Source of the DNA: Pseudomonadota bacterium
GTDB taxonomy: Bacteria; Pseudomonadota; Alphaproteobacteria; Rhizobiales; Aestuariivirgaceae
Assembly (NCBI GenBank): GCA_963205315.1
Contig: CAUJIO010000097.1
Span: forward strand, 1 to 53,813
Length of the DNA: 53,813 bases
Direction of reading: 5' to 3'
The translations under genes and the position numbers were made by a program. This document shows positions 17,922 through 27,186 of this stretch, piece after piece (the first letter of the stretch is position 1; each line of letters begins with the position of its first letter). The notes beneath the pieces are model-generated. The model had not been told where the DNA came from, searched no databases, and saw only the letters and a program-made list of their open reading frames with translations.

Positions 17922-18545
17922 ATGATCTTGGCTTTCGATCTCATTCTCGCCTTTGCCGGCGCCTGTGCCCTGTTGTTTCTGAAGCCCGGCCCCGCCATGT
18001 CGGTGATCGTTGCCAATTCCGTCGGCTATGGTGTCAGGGGCGGCCTCATTTCGGTGTCGGGTAACGTCCTGGGTTTCGTCTTGCTGCTGACGGTCGTGGG
18101 CTTCGGTCTGTCATGGATCGCCGAAGCCATGCAGACCTGGTTCGGCTGGATCAGGCTGGGCGGGGCGATCTATCTCATCTGGCTCGGGTATGCGCGGCTG
18201 CGCAATGCGGGCCGTTCCGCATCCTATGGCGAGGACCCGACGGGTGAACTGTTTCGTGACGGTTTTCTTGTGGCTGTCGCCAATCCCGAAGTGCTGCTGT
18301 TCCTTGCGGCCTTCCTGCCGCCCTTCGTCAATCCCGCGCAACCGGCGGGGCCGCAGATTTTCGCACTCGCGGCGATCTTCGTGACCGTAAGCGCCATTGC
18401 CGGAAGCCTGCTCGCCGTGCTGGCGGGACAGGCCCGGCAATTCCTGTCAGGCGACCGCCTGAGACTGATCGACTATCTCTCTGGGGGCTTGCTCATCCTG
18501 GCCGGTTTGTGGCTAGCTTGGCCATCGATCGGAGCTCTTCTATGA
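17922..18545 (+). CDS. LysE/RhtB family exporter, first of a tandem pair
   Basis: 207 aa with about six transmembrane segments. The N-terminal LFLKPGPAMSVIVANSVGYG matches the LysE/RhtB signature (usually PGP followed by a Gly-rich loop). A further conserved element is VANPEVLLFLAAFLPPFV. Such proteins export amino acids or homoserine lactone-like compounds. The gene follows gyrA closely and overlaps the next LysE gene by four bases (ATGA), so the two are coupled. Substrate unknown. Confidence 0.9.
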   Translation: MILAFDLILAFAGACALLFLKPGPAMSVIVANSVGYGVRGGLISVSGNVLGFVLLLTVVGFGLSWIAEAMQTWFGWIRLGGAIYLIWLGYARLRNAGRSASYGEDPTGELFRDGFLVAVANPEVLLFLAAFLPPFVNPAQPAGPQIFALAAIFVTVSAIAGSLLAVLAGQARQFLSGDRLRLIDYLSGGLLILAGLWLAWPSIGALL

Positions 18546-19153
18546 CGCTGGAATCCTATATCGCATTTTCTGCTGCCGCTGCGGCTCTGGCACTCGTGCC
18601 AGGCCCCACCGTGACGGTCATCATCGCCAACAGCCTGCGCTTTGGCGCACGTGCCGGCCTGATGAACGTCGCAGGGACGCAGGCGGGTTTCCTGATCTGG
18701 CTCGCCATCGCGGTGGTCGGACTGGGAGCCGCTGTCGAAGTGATGGGCGTCTGGTTCGATGTGCTGCGCTATGCCGGCGCTGCCTATCTCGCATGGCTGG
18801 CGTTCAAGCTGTTCCGGTCGAAGGGCGATCTGGCCGTGGCGGTCGACCGCGCGCGGCCCAGGGGCAGTTTCTTTTTCCAGGGCTTCATCGTCATCATTTC
18901 CAACCCGAAGATGCTGGTGCTATTTGGCGCCATGATCCCGCCCTTCATCACGCCGGGCGCCGACCCGATGCAGCAGATCTTCCTGCTGGGCCTCACCTTC
19001 ATGGCCATCGCCGCGATCGGCGATACCGCCTATGCTCTGATGGCTGGCAAGGCCGGATCCTGGCTGTCGCAGTCACGCATCCGGACACTGGAAATCGTCA
19101 GCGGTTGCTTCCTGCTGGGCGGCGGCCTCTGGATGGCACTGAGAGGTCGCTGA
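18542..19153 (+). CDS. LysE/RhtB family exporter, second of a tandem pair
   Basis: 203 aa from the ATG at 18542, which overlaps the previous stop. It has LVPGPTVTVIIANSLRFGAR at the N-terminus, then IVIISNPKMLVLFGAMIPPF, both diagnostic for LysE/RhtB exporters. It is only partly similar to its neighbour, so this looks like an old duplication or a heteromeric pair rather than a recent copy. The coaD start overlaps its stop by one base (TGATG), making a coupled LysE-LysE-CoaD unit. Confidence 0.9.
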   Translation: MTLESYIAFSAAAAALALVPGPTVTVIIANSLRFGARAGLMNVAGTQAGFLIWLAIAVVGLGAAVEVMGVWFDVLRYAGAAYLAWLAFKLFRSKGDLAVAVDRARPRGSFFFQGFIVIISNPKMLVLFGAMIPPFITPGADPMQQIFLLGLTFMAIAAIGDTAYALMAGKAGSWLSQSRIRTLEIVSGCFLLGGGLWMALRGR

Positions 19154-19653
19154 TGGCACGCATCGGATTCTATCCCGGCTCATTCGATCCCGTCACCTAC
19201 GGGCACCTCGACATCATCGCCCGCGCTGCGCGGTTGGTGGACAGACTGGTGCTTGGCGTCGGCGTGCATCATGGCAAGCAGGCGCTGATTGACGCCGAAA
19301 CCCGCATCAAGCTGCTCGAGCAGGTGATCAGGCCGATTGCCGAACACACCGGGGTGAAGATTTCGGTCGCCACCTTCGATGGCCTCGCGGTGGACGCGGC
19401 GCGCCATCATCACGCCGGTCTCATCATCCGCGGCCTGCGTGATGCCTCGGATTTCGATTATGAGGTGCAGATGGGCCAGATGAACGGCGCCATGGCGCCC
19501 GACATCGAAACCGTCTTTCTTGCCGCGTCGCCCGCCACCCGCATGATCGCGTCGTCGCTGGTGAAGCAGATTGCCAAAATGGGCGGCGATATCACGCTGT
19601 TCATTCCCAAGGAAGCTATGCCGGTGATGACCGCCGCCCTCAGGAAGTCTTGA
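19153..19653 (+). CDS. coaD: Phosphopantetheine adenylyltransferase
   Basis: 166 aa, the usual size of CoaD, which converts 4'-phosphopantetheine and ATP to dephospho-CoA. The nucleotidyltransferase motif PGSFDPVTYGHLDII lies at the N-terminus (T/HxGH signature), and the ATP-binding IASSLVKQIA stands near the C-terminus (ISSTLVKE in E. coli). RGLRDASDFDYEVQM is also typical. The start ATG at 19153 overlaps the upstream stop. It is convergent with the VOC gene, overlapping its 3' end by 14 bases. Confidence 0.97.
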   Translation: MARIGFYPGSFDPVTYGHLDIIARAARLVDRLVLGVGVHHGKQALIDAETRIKLLEQVIRPIAEHTGVKISVATFDGLAVDAARHHHAGLIIRGLRDASDFDYEVQMGQMNGAMAPDIETVFLAASPATRMIASSLVKQIAKMGGDITLFIPKEAMPVMTAALRKS

Positions 19654-20056
19654 CTGCCGCGTTGTTGATCTCGATCAGGTGGTTGTCGGGATCCAGCAAG
19701 TAGCATTGTTGATAAGGTGCCGGCCCATCCAACCGGAACACCAGCCGTTTCGGATCGCCATTCGGCAGCCGGTCGCTGAAGCCTTGCGCTGCAAGATGCT
19801 TCATCGCGCCATCAAAATCCGCGACCCGCACCGCAAAATGAATATCGCCCGTGTCGATCTCGGGAGCCGGACGCAGATGGCCGTCCGGGTTGATGGTCAG
19901 ATGAATTTCAAGGGTTCCCGAGGCCATCCATGCGCCACGGCCAGGGAATGCCGGACGTGCGATCTGGTGCAGCCCTAGAATGTCGCGATAGAATGCCATC
20001 GAACGGTCAAGGTCCGTCGTTACGAGCGAGACGTGATCGAGAGCAGCAATTTGCAA
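19640..20056 (-). CDS. VOC (glyoxalase/dioxygenase superfamily) protein
   Basis: 138 aa. It has the two babbb-type modules of the vicinal oxygen chelate fold: LDHVSLVTTDLDRSMAFYRD, with a metal-ligand-like His, then DIHFAVRVADFDGAMKHLAA, and CYLLDPDNHLIEINN, with the closing Glu ligand. Such proteins include glyoxalase I, extradiol dioxygenases and fosfomycin-resistance enzymes; the substrate cannot be told from sequence. The gene stands alone on the minus strand between coaD and the cyclophilins. Confidence 0.88.
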   Translation of the reverse strand: MQIAALDHVSLVTTDLDRSMAFYRDILGLHQIARPAFPGRGAWMASGTLEIHLTINPDGHLRPAPEIDTGDIHFAVRVADFDGAMKHLAAQGFSDRLPNGDPKRLVFRLDGPAPYQQCYLLDPDNHLIEINNAAVKTS

Positions 20057-20197
20057 GTCGGCCTCCCCTTATGGCACCACGCGACCGTGCCATAGCGGGC
20101 CGCAACTGGCAACCGCCCAAAAGCTCTGGCCATGCTGCGCATTGACAAATCCGGTGGCCTTCGTCACACCGCTTTCCGACAACAAATGGGAGTCACC

Positions 20198-20710
20198 ATG
20201 ATCAGGAAACTGGCCCTCTCCGTCCTCGCGGCGGGCCTTCTCGCAACACCGGCCCTGGCAGCCGGCGCGCTCCATGTCGAGACCAGCAAAGGCTGCGGCT
20301 TCGACATCAAGCTCAGGCCCGACCTGGCGCCGAAACATGTGGCGCAGATCACCAAGCTGGCTGGCGCCGGCTTCTACGACGGCATCGTCTTCCACCGCGT
20401 CATCGAAGGTTTCATGGCCCAGACGGGTGATCCGACTGGCACCGGCATGGGCGGTTCCAATGAGCCCGATCTTCCCGCCGAATTCACGCCCGAGCATTTC
20501 GCCCGCGGCGTCGTCGGCATGGCACGGTCGCAGGATCCGAATTCCGGCAACAGCCAGTTCTTCATCATGTTCGCCGATGGCGGCTTCCTCGACAACCAGT
20601 ACACGGCCTGGGGTCAGGTGGACGAGGCGGGCATGGCTTGCGTCGACAAGATCGAACGCGGCGAACCGCCTGCAAACCCTGACAAGATGACAAAGGTAAC
20701 GGTGCAATAA
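20198..20710 (+). CDS. Periplasmic peptidyl-prolyl cis-trans isomerase (cyclophilin)
   Basis: 170 aa from the ATG at 20198 with a signal peptide (MIRKLALSVLAAGLLATPAL, cleavage after ALA). The cyclophilin core is complete: FHRVIEGFMAQTGDPTGTGM holds the catalytic Arg in FHRV, and NSQFFIMFADGGFLDNQYTA follows. It catalyses proline isomerisation in exported proteins. The stop overlaps the start of the cytoplasmic paralogue (TAATG). Two mature-part Cys (KGCGFD and MACVDK) could form a disulfide in the periplasm. Confidence 0.95.
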   Translation: MIRKLALSVLAAGLLATPALAAGALHVETSKGCGFDIKLRPDLAPKHVAQITKLAGAGFYDGIVFHRVIEGFMAQTGDPTGTGMGGSNEPDLPAEFTPEHFARGVVGMARSQDPNSGNSQFFIMFADGGFLDNQYTAWGQVDEAGMACVDKIERGEPPANPDKMTKVTVQ

Positions 20711-21195
20711 TGGCTGATCTCGAAAATACGCTTTACATGGACATCGCCAACGCCAAGGGCGAGCCCAAGGGCCGCGTCACCATCGAGCTCAGGCCCGATC
20801 TGGCGCCGGGTCACGTCGCCCAGATCAAGGCCCTGGCGCGCGAGGGTTTCTATGACAACGTCGTGTTCCACCGCGTCATCGAGGGCTTCATGGCCCAGGG
20901 CGGCGACCCGACCGGCACCGGCATGGGCGGCTCCAAGAGGCCGAACCTGAAGCAGGAATTCTCGAAGGAACCGCACGTGCGCGGCACCTGCTCGATGGCC
21001 CGCTCGCAGAACCCGGACTCTGCCAACAGTCAGTTCTTCATCTGCTTTGGCGATGCCGGTTTCCTCGATCGTCAGTACACGGTATGGGGAAAGGTCTCGT
21101 CGGGAATGGAAATCGTTGATGGCATCAAGCGCGGCGAACCGGTGCGCGAGCCCGACAAGATCGCCAAGCTGCAAGTGGCCGCGGACGCCAAGTGA
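20710..21195 (+). CDS. Cytoplasmic peptidyl-prolyl cis-trans isomerase (cyclophilin)
   Basis: 161 aa without signal peptide, starting MADLENTLYMDIANAKGEPK. It shares the core of its upstream neighbour (VVFHRVIEGFMAQGGDPTGT, SQFFICFGDAGFLDRQYTVW), so the two arose by duplication with separate compartments. The start overlaps the preceding stop by one base. A small secreted protein gene follows directly, then queA. The arrangement ppi-ppi-queA-tgt recurs in Hyphomicrobiales. Confidence 0.96.
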   Translation: MADLENTLYMDIANAKGEPKGRVTIELRPDLAPGHVAQIKALAREGFYDNVVFHRVIEGFMAQGGDPTGTGMGGSKRPNLKQEFSKEPHVRGTCSMARSQNPDSANSQFFICFGDAGFLDRQYTVWGKVSSGMEIVDGIKRGEPVREPDKIAKLQVAADAK

Positions 21196-21196
21196 C

Positions 21197-21610
21197 ATGA
21201 AACAGCTCCTCGCCGCTGCCGCGATCCTCTCATGCCTGGCTGTGCCTGCCACCGCCACGGAATGGGTAAATTGCGGCGACGGCGAGGGCAAGGTCAGCTT
21301 CGACGTCCTGATGGGGCTGATGGATGTCATCGCCATCGATACCGTCAGGATCGAGGCGAACGGAAAGAAATGGTCGAACAAGCCGCAGGCTGGTGAGACC
21401 AAGATTGAGATCGGCCAGGCCTTTGAAACCGCCGACCAGATGTGGATCGACGTTGTCGATGAAGGCATGGGCGGGTTCGTTGCCAAGTTGCGGCTGTTCA
21501 AGGCGTCCGAAACCGTCGAAGACTCGGAGGATGGCGTATTCGATGCCACCGGTGGCACGCTGCAGATGCCCGGCATCGGTGCCTGGGTGGTGGGTTGCTC
21601 GGGACCGTGA
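21197..21610 (+). CDS. Small secreted protein of unknown function
   Basis: 137 aa from the ATG at 21197, two bases after the cyclophilin stop, with a signal peptide (MKQLLAAAAILSCLAVPATA). The mature part begins TEWVNCGDGEGKVSFDVLMG and ends PGIGAWVVGCSGP; the two Cys are likely bonded. No catalytic motif is visible. It resembles small periplasmic beta-sheet proteins of Rhizobiales found in this operon, but I know no name. Within the cyclophilin-queA-tgt operon it is probably cotranscribed. Confidence 0.8.
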   Translation: MKQLLAAAAILSCLAVPATATEWVNCGDGEGKVSFDVLMGLMDVIAIDTVRIEANGKKWSNKPQAGETKIEIGQAFETADQMWIDVVDEGMGGFVAKLRLFKASETVEDSEDGVFDATGGTLQMPGIGAWVVGCSGP

Positions 21611-21639
21611 CCACGTCCTTGATTGCGGTGGCCGCCTGA

Positions 21640-22698
21640 ATGCGCGTCACTGATTTTGATTTCGAATTGCCGCCGGAGCGGATTGCCTTGCGGCCTGCCG
21701 CGCCGCGTGATGCGTCGAAGTTGCTGGTGGTGCGGCCAGACGGACTCGAAGATCATGTGTTCCGCGAGCTTCCGGCGCTTCTCCGGGCCGGTGACGTGCT
21801 GGTCTTCAACAACACGCGTGTGATCCCCGCAGCGTTGAGCGGTCATCGCATTGGCCGTCTCGGCACCACGCCGAAGATCGAGGCCCTGTTGCATCTGCGC
21901 CTCGACGGTTCGCGCTGGAAGGCCTTTGCCAAGCCGGGGAAAAAGCTGCAGGCGGGCGACCGAATCCGTTTTGGAGGTGAAGGCCGCGTCTGCCTGTTGG
22001 GAACACTCGATGCCACTGTGGAGGAGAAGGGCGAGGCGGGGGAGATCACGCTGGCCTTCGACCTGTCGGGCCCGTTCCTCGACGAGGCCATTGCGGCGGT
22101 GGGCGAGATGCCGCTGCCGCCTTACATCGCCGGCAAACGCGGCACGGATGAACAGGACCGCGCCGACTACCAGACGATCTATGCCGAGAAGGAAGGAGCG
22201 GTCGCCGCCCCGACTGCTGGACTGCACTTCACGCCAGAGGTGATGAAGTCACTACAACAGGCTGGAATCACAACAGAATTTGTAACGCTCCACGTCGGTG
22301 CCGGAACCTTTCTGCCGGTGAAGGCCGAAGACACCACTGAGCACAAGATGCACGCCGAATGGGGTGAGGTGACGGCTGAAACTTGCGCCCGGCTCAAGGC
22401 AGCCCGCGCCAGGGGGGGCCGCATCGTCGCCGTCGGCACAACGTCGCTGCGTTTGCTCGAAAGCTCCGGTCTCGAGCCATTTTCCGGCACCACCGAGATC
22501 TTCATCACGCCCGGTTACCGCTTCCGCGCCGTCGATCTGCTCGTCACCAACTTCCATCTGCCGAAATCGACGCTGTTCATGCTGGTGTCCGCCTTCGCCG
22601 GGCTCGAGCGCATGAGGGCCGCCTATGCCCATGCCATCGCCCATGGCTATCGGTTCTATTCCTATGGCGATGCGAGCCTGCTATTCCCCGCGCCATGA
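21640..22698 (+). CDS. queA: tRNA preQ1(34) S-adenosylmethionine ribosyltransferase-isomerase
   Basis: 352 aa, standard for QueA, which transfers the ribosyl part of SAM to preQ1 in tRNA to make epoxyqueuosine. Landmarks: [20 protein letters not shown] at the start, [27 protein letters not shown], and [15 protein letters not shown]. The stop overlaps the tgt start (ATGA), so the two queuosine genes are coupled. Queuosine forms at the wobble position of GUN anticodon tRNAs. No odd features. Confidence 0.97.
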   Translation: MRVTDFDFELPPERIALRPAAPRDASKLLVVRPDGLEDHVFRELPALLRAGDVLVFNNTRVIPAALSGHRIGRLGTTPKIEALLHLRLDGSRWKAFAKPGKKLQAGDRIRFGGEGRVCLLGTLDATVEEKGEAGEITLAFDLSGPFLDEAIAAVGEMPLPPYIAGKRGTDEQDRADYQTIYAEKEGAVAAPTAGLHFTPEVMKSLQQAGITTEFVTLHVGAGTFLPVKAEDTTEHKMHAEWGEVTAETCARLKAARARGGRIVAVGTTSLRLLESSGLEPFSGTTEIFITPGYRFRAVDLLVTNFHLPKSTLFMLVSAFAGLERMRAAYAHAIAHGYRFYSYGDASLLFPAP

Positions 22699-23837
22699 CC
22701 CTGGAAACAACGACACCTGAATTCGGCTTCACGCTGCACGCCACCGATGGTTCCGCCCGCCTCGGCACCGTCCACACGCTGCATGGCGATATTCGCACGC
22801 CCGCCTTCATGCCGGTGGGAACTGTCGGAACGGTGAAGGGCCTTTACCTCGACCAGGTTGAGGGCACGGGCGCCGACATCATCCTCGGCAACACCTATCA
22901 CCTGATGCTCAGGCCGGGTGCCGAGCAGGTGGCGAAACTGGGCGGATTGCATCATTTCATCGGCTGGAAACGCCCGATCCTGACCGACTCAGGCGGTTTC
23001 CAGATCATGTCGCTGTCGAAGATCCGCAAGATCACCGAGCAGGCGGCGATGTTCCAGTCGCACATCGATGGCAAAAAGCACGAGCTCTCGCCCGAACGCG
23101 CCATGGAAATCCAGCGGCTCCTGGGCTCCGACATCCAGATGCAGCTCGACCAGTGCCTGGAGTTTCCGCATACCGAAAAAGACGCCGAGAAGGCGATGCA
23201 ATTGTCGTTGCGCTGGGCTGACCGTTCGCGCAAGGCCTTCGGGCGCCAGCCGGGCAGGGGCAATTTCGGCATTGTTCAAGGCGGCGTCAACGAGCGCCTG
23301 CGCCGCGAGAGCGCGGAGGGCCTGAAATCCATCGGGTTCGAAGGTTATGCCATCGGTGGATTGGCGGTCGGCGAAGGCCAGAAGCTGATGCTGCAGACCA
23401 TCGAGCACACCATTCCGCATCTCCCGACCGATCACCCGCGCTATCTCATGGGTGTTGGTACGCCGGAGGACATCCTCGAATCGGTGGCGCGCGGCATCGA
23501 CATGTTCGACTGCGTCATGCCGACGAGATCTGGACGTCATGGCCAGGCCTTTACCCGTTTCGGCAAGATCAACATGCGCAATGCCAAGCATGCCGACGAC
23601 CCCCGGCCTCTCGATCCGGAATCGCCGTGTCCGGCTCTGTCGCAATATTCACGCGCCTATCTGCACCACCTGATCCGCTCTGGCGAGCTGCTCGGCATGA
23701 TGCTGCTCTCATGGGCCAACATTGCCTATTACCAGTCGCTCATGCAGGGCATCCGTGCCGCCATTTCCGAAGGCCGCTTCGAAGACTTCCGGCATGAGAC
23801 AAAGGAACAGTGGAAACGCGGCGACGTTCCGGCATAA
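22695..23837 (+). CDS. tgt: tRNA-guanine transglycosylase Tgt, zinc site degenerate
   Basis: 380 aa from the ATG at 22695. Tgt swaps guanine-34 for preQ1 in tRNA. Catalytic pieces are present: [16 protein letters not shown] with the nucleophile-region Asp, [13 protein letters not shown], and [12 protein letters not shown] with the second catalytic Asp. The C-terminal zinc site is unusual. Where E. coli has ECDCYTC, this protein reads ESPCPAL (Ser310, Cys312, Leu315), and the fourth ligand His is Ala341 in [11 protein letters not shown]. Only one of the four ligands is retained, so zinc binding is doubtful. The RAYLHHL helix is intact. It is followed after 27 bases by the CoxG-like gene. Confidence 0.95.
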   Translation: MTLETTTPEFGFTLHATDGSARLGTVHTLHGDIRTPAFMPVGTVGTVKGLYLDQVEGTGADIILGNTYHLMLRPGAEQVAKLGGLHHFIGWKRPILTDSGGFQIMSLSKIRKITEQAAMFQSHIDGKKHELSPERAMEIQRLLGSDIQMQLDQCLEFPHTEKDAEKAMQLSLRWADRSRKAFGRQPGRGNFGIVQGGVNERLRRESAEGLKSIGFEGYAIGGLAVGEGQKLMLQTIEHTIPHLPTDHPRYLMGVGTPEDILESVARGIDMFDCVMPTRSGRHGQAFTRFGKINMRNAKHADDPRPLDPESPCPALSQYSRAYLHHLIRSGELLGMMLLSWANIAYYQSLMQGIRAAISEGRFEDFRHETKEQWKRGDVPA

Positions 23838-23864
23838 TTGTTCGAAATTTGGGAGAACGCCGCC

Positions 23865-24347
23865 ATGAACCTGTCGGATGAAGTCATCATTCCGGTGCCG
23901 CGCCAGAAAGTGTGGGAAGGATTGAACGACCCGGACGTCCTCAAGCAATGCATTCCCGGTTGCGAGGAAATCATCAAGCACTCCGATACCGAGATGGAGG
24001 CCCGCGTGACCATCAAGATGGGTCCCGTGAAGGCGACCTTCAAAGGCGCCGTGACCCTCTCCGATATTGACGCGCCCAACGGCTACCGCATTTCGGGCGA
24101 GGGGAAATCGATGATGGGCGGCGCCACCGGCGGCGCCAACGTAAAACTGGAAGACGTGCCGGAAGGCACCAAGCTCAGCTACGATGTCGATGCCCAGGTA
24201 ACGGGCAAGATCGCCAGCCTCGCCCAGCGCTTCATCGAGCCGACAGCGCGGCAGCTCTCGGGTCAGTTCTTCGAAACCTTCGCCGAAGTCGTCAGCGGCA
24301 CAAGCACGCCGAAGGAAGAGAAGCCGAAAAAGGGAAAGAAGAAGTAG
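23865..24347 (+). CDS. CoxG-like SRPBCC protein (CO dehydrogenase subunit G family)
   Basis: 160 aa from ATG 23865, which follows GGGAG. The fold is SRPBCC/CoxG: VIIPVPRQKVWEGLNDPDVL, KQCIPGCEEI, and SGEGKSMMGGATGGANVKL are diagnostic. In CO oxidisers CoxG anchors CoxD or cofactor assembly at the membrane, but homologues accompany many molybdenum hydroxylases and also occur alone. No cox genes are near, so a specific role is not claimed. The C-terminus is a Lys-rich tail (PKEEKPKKGKKK). It converges on the ABC permease gene seven bases away. Confidence 0.9.
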   Translation: MNLSDEVIIPVPRQKVWEGLNDPDVLKQCIPGCEEIIKHSDTEMEARVTIKMGPVKATFKGAVTLSDIDAPNGYRISGEGKSMMGGATGGANVKLEDVPEGTKLSYDVDAQVTGKIASLAQRFIEPTARQLSGQFFETFAEVVSGTSTPKEEKPKKGKKK

Positions 24348-24354
24348 TTTGCCG

Positions 24355-25170
24355 CTACTTCCCCGCACCTCCGGTGTGTTCGCCCTCGCGGGTCAGGTAA
24401 TAGGCCGCGAGGATGGGGATGAAGGTCACCGCCACCACGAAAATAGCCACCACATTGGTCACCGGCCGCTGACGCGGGCGGATCAACTCGTTGAGCATCC
24501 AGATCGGCAGCGTCGACTGCTGACCAGCCGTGAATGTCGTGACGATGACCTCGTCGAAAGACAGCGCGAAGGCCAGCATGCCGCCGGCCAGCAGTGCTGA
24601 GCCAATCTGCGGCAGAACCACATGGCGGAACGTCTGGAACCCGTCGGCGCCGAGATCCATCGATGCCTCGATCATGCTCCCCGATGTGCGCCGGAAGCGG
24701 GCCAGCGCATTGTTGTAGACGACGACGATGCAAAACGTCGCGTGGCCGAGCACAATGGTCCAGGTCGAGAATGGAATGTCCATCATGCTGAAGGCTGAGC
24801 GCAAGGAAATGCCGGTGATGATGCCGGGCAGGGCGATGGGCAGGATGAACAGCAGCGACAGGTAATCGCGCCCGAAGAACCGCGCCCGTGAAACGGCGGC
24901 GGCGGCACATGTGCCCAGGACCAGCGCAATGAGCGTGGCGATGCTGGCGACCTTCACCGAAAGCCACATGGCATCCCAGATATCCTGACGCCCCCAAACC
25001 ACCGAGAACCACTTGAGCGTTAGCCCGGGAGGCGGGAACTGATAGCTTTTTTCCTCGGTCGTGAACGCATAGAGGAAGATCAGCAGTAGCGGTACATGCA
25101 GGAACAGCAGCCCGCCGAACGCCGCAAGCTTCAGGAACATGGGTGCGGGACGCGTACCGTCAGAGCGCAT
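24355..25170 (-). CDS. Polyamine-type ABC transporter permease, PotC-like (importer 1)
   Basis: 271 aa with about six membrane segments. The EAA loop that contacts the ATPase is [20 protein letters not shown]. The sequence [20 protein letters not shown] opens a PotC/PotI-type permease. It is the last gene of the SBP-ATPase-permease-permease operon read leftward. I chose ATG 25170 because of a GGGGG-containing site upstream; it overlaps the previous gene by 11 bases. ATG 25140 is an alternative. The operon likely imports a polyamine-like or other cationic compound. Confidence 0.93.
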   Translation of the reverse strand: MRSDGTRPAPMFLKLAAFGGLLFLHVPLLLIFLYAFTTEEKSYQFPPPGLTLKWFSVVWGRQDIWDAMWLSVKVASIATLIALVLGTCAAAAVSRARFFGRDYLSLLFILPIALPGIITGISLRSAFSMMDIPFSTWTIVLGHATFCIVVVYNNALARFRRTSGSMIEASMDLGADGFQTFRHVVLPQIGSALLAGGMLAFALSFDEVIVTTFTAGQQSTLPIWMLNELIRPRQRPVTNVVAIFVVAVTFIPILAAYYLTREGEHTGGAGK

Positions 25171-26083
25171 CGAAAGCCCCCATGCGCTTGGCGATGCTGA
25201 GATAGATCAGCATGATGACGATCGGCACGACGGTGAAGGCGGCCGCAAGCGGGATGTTTCCTGCGGTGCCTTGCAATGTATAGACGGCCTGGCCGAGGAA
25301 GTAGCTGGAATTTCCGATGATCTGCGGAATAATGTAGTCGCCGAGGGTCAGCGAGAAGGTGAAGATCGATCCGGCGATGAGGCCCGGCAGCGCCAGCGGC
25401 AGGATCACGGTGCGGAACGTCTGTCCTGGGTTCGCACCAAGATCGGCAGACGCCTCGATCAGATTGCCGGGCACGCGTTCCAATGCCGCCTGGGTCGGCA
25501 GGATCATGTAGGGCAGCCAGACATAGCAAAACACCAGGAAAGTTCCGATATAACTGATCGACAGCGAGGGTCCGCCAACGACCGGGATCGACAGCAGCGC
25601 ATCGAGTGCCCATGTCAGGTGCACCTGTTCTGCCACCCAGCTGACGATGCCTTCCTTGGCGAGGATCAGCTTCCACGCATAGACCTTGACCAAATAGCTC
25701 GACCACAGCGGCAGCATGACAAGCAGATAGAACAACGCTTTCCATTTGCCTTTGGCATAGCGCGCCGCATAGTAGGAAATCGGAAAGGCCATCGCGGCGC
25801 ACCCGAGCGTAACGGCAATGGCCATCATCAGTGAACGGATGATAACGTCCATGTTCGACAGCCGCAGCAGTTCGGCATAGGTCGAAAGCGAGAATTCATA
25901 GACGATGAGGCCCGAAAACTCGTCGATCGAATAGAAGCTGTGCAACAGCAGCGCCAGCAGCGACCCCAGATAGATGACGCCCAGCCAGAGAAGCGGCGGC
26001 AACAGCAGCAGGACCAGCAACCACAGCGGATGGCGGAAAAGCGCGTCCGAAACGCGCCGCGTCACGCCACTCGAGTCTGTCAT
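25160..26083 (-). CDS. Polyamine-type ABC transporter permease, PotB-like (importer 1)
   Basis: 307 aa from ATG 26083; an upstream ATG at 26137 would run far into the ATPase gene. There are about six membrane segments and the EAA loop [20 protein letters not shown]. The pattern [18 protein letters not shown] is characteristic of PotB/PotH permeases. It pairs with the PotC-like protein to form the channel. The gene starts 12 bases after the ATPase stop and overlaps the next by 11 bases, consistent with one transcript. Confidence 0.92.
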   Translation of the reverse strand: MTDSSGVTRRVSDALFRHPLWLLVLLLLPPLLWLGVIYLGSLLALLLHSFYSIDEFSGLIVYEFSLSTYAELLRLSNMDVIIRSLMMAIAVTLGCAAMAFPISYYAARYAKGKWKALFYLLVMLPLWSSYLVKVYAWKLILAKEGIVSWVAEQVHLTWALDALLSIPVVGGPSLSISYIGTFLVFCYVWLPYMILPTQAALERVPGNLIEASADLGANPGQTFRTVILPLALPGLIAGSIFTFSLTLGDYIIPQIIGNSSYFLGQAVYTLQGTAGNIPLAAAFTVVPIVIMLIYLSIAKRMGAFDAL

Positions 26084-26094
26084 CGTGGCGGAAC

Positions 26095-27111
26095 TCAACC
26101 TTCGCTCTCCATGATGTGCAGTGCTGACGCGGGCCAATGGAGCGTGAGCTCTTCACCTTCGGCGAACTTGCCGAGCGAGGAGGGGGCTGTCACGTTGATC
26201 GCCGTACCATCCGCGGTCACGGTATTGAGCCGCGTCGACGCGCCTTGGTAATGCACAGCCTTCACCGTGACCCTGGCATTCATTTCCTTGTGAGGCGAAG
26301 ACATGCTGCCGCGCAGCAGCATGATTTTTTCGGGCCTGAGGCTCGCCCAGCGCTCCGGTCCACCGGCGGCCTTGGTGAAGGCGGGTGGCAAGACGTTGGA
26401 CGAACCGACAAAATCCGCCACGAACCTCGTTTGCGGCCGCTCGTAAATGTCTTCCGGCGTACCCACCTGGACGATCAAGCCCTGATTGAAGATGGCGACG
26501 CGGTCGGCCATCGACAGAGCCTCGCCCTGGTCATGGGTCACGAAGACGAACGTGATGCCGAGATTGCGTTGCAGCGCCTTCAGTTCGACCTGCATCTGTT
26601 CGCGCAGTTTGAGATCGAGAGCGCCCAGCGGTTCGTCCAGCAAAAGGACTTTGGGTTCGTTCACCAGAGCCCGGGCCAGTGCTACGCGCTGCCGCTGCCC
26701 ACCAGAAAGTTGTGACGGCCGGCGTTGGCCGAAACCGGGGAGGGCGACAAGTGCAAGCGCGTCTTCCGCCTTTGCGTCGCGCTGTGCCTTCGCCACGCCC
26801 TTGACCATCAGACCATAGCCAACATTGTCCAGAACCGTCATGTGCGGAAACAGGGCATAGTCCTGAAACACGGTATTCACGTTGCGCCGATAGGGGGGAA
26901 CACCCTCGGCCGTCGCGCCGAATATCTCGATGTGCCCGGATGTGGGCTGCTCAAATCCGGCAATGAGGCGCAGGCAGGTCGTCTTGCCCGAACCCGATGG
27001 GCCAAGCATGGCGAAGAATTCGCCCTCTGCAATGTCGAGTGAAACCTCATCGACGGCGCGCACGCTGCCGAAATGCCGGCTTACGTTCTGAAAGCTGACA
27101 GCTGTTGTCAT
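26095..27111 (-). CDS. Polyamine-type ABC transporter ATP-binding protein, PotA-like (importer 1)
   Basis: 338 aa from ATG 27111. Walker A is GPSGSGKTTCLRL, the signature is LSGGQRQRVALARALV, and Walker B is LLLDEPLGALDLKL. A C-terminal TOBE-like regulatory part follows (ASLRPEKIMLLRG). This is the CUT1/POPT type of importer ATPase, closest in style to PotA/PotG. Between it and the substrate-binding gene upstream stands a strong hairpin at 27138-27166, which may hold down ATPase expression relative to the binding protein. Confidence 0.94.
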   Translation of the reverse strand: MTTAVSFQNVSRHFGSVRAVDEVSLDIAEGEFFAMLGPSGSGKTTCLRLIAGFEQPTSGHIEIFGATAEGVPPYRRNVNTVFQDYALFPHMTVLDNVGYGLMVKGVAKAQRDAKAEDALALVALPGFGQRRPSQLSGGQRQRVALARALVNEPKVLLLDEPLGALDLKLREQMQVELKALQRNLGITFVFVTHDQGEALSMADRVAIFNQGLIVQVGTPEDIYERPQTRFVADFVGSSNVLPPAFTKAAGGPERWASLRPEKIMLLRGSMSSPHKEMNARVTVKAVHYQGASTRLNTVTADGTAINVTAPSSLGKFAEGEELTLHWPASALHIMESEG

Positions 27112-27137
27112 GAAAGACCTGAAACGTTCAATGAACA

Positions 27138-27166
27138 ATCATCCCCGGAGAATTTCCGGGGATGAT
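27138..27166 (-). terminator. Hairpin between binding-protein and ATPase genes
   Basis: A perfect 12-bp stem (ATCATCCCCGGA with TCCGGGGATGAT) closes a 5-base loop. It lies just after the substrate-binding gene and before the ATPase gene. Stems at this place usually stabilise the upstream mRNA and attenuate read-through, giving excess binding protein; there is no long U-run. Confidence 0.65.
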
Positions 27167-27186
27167 GTAGTTGTAAGTCGAGTACG

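Noticed and set aside
20614-22227. 537-codon antisense frame across the cyclophilin and queA genes
   Set aside because: It crosses several confidently called genes and has low-complexity character.
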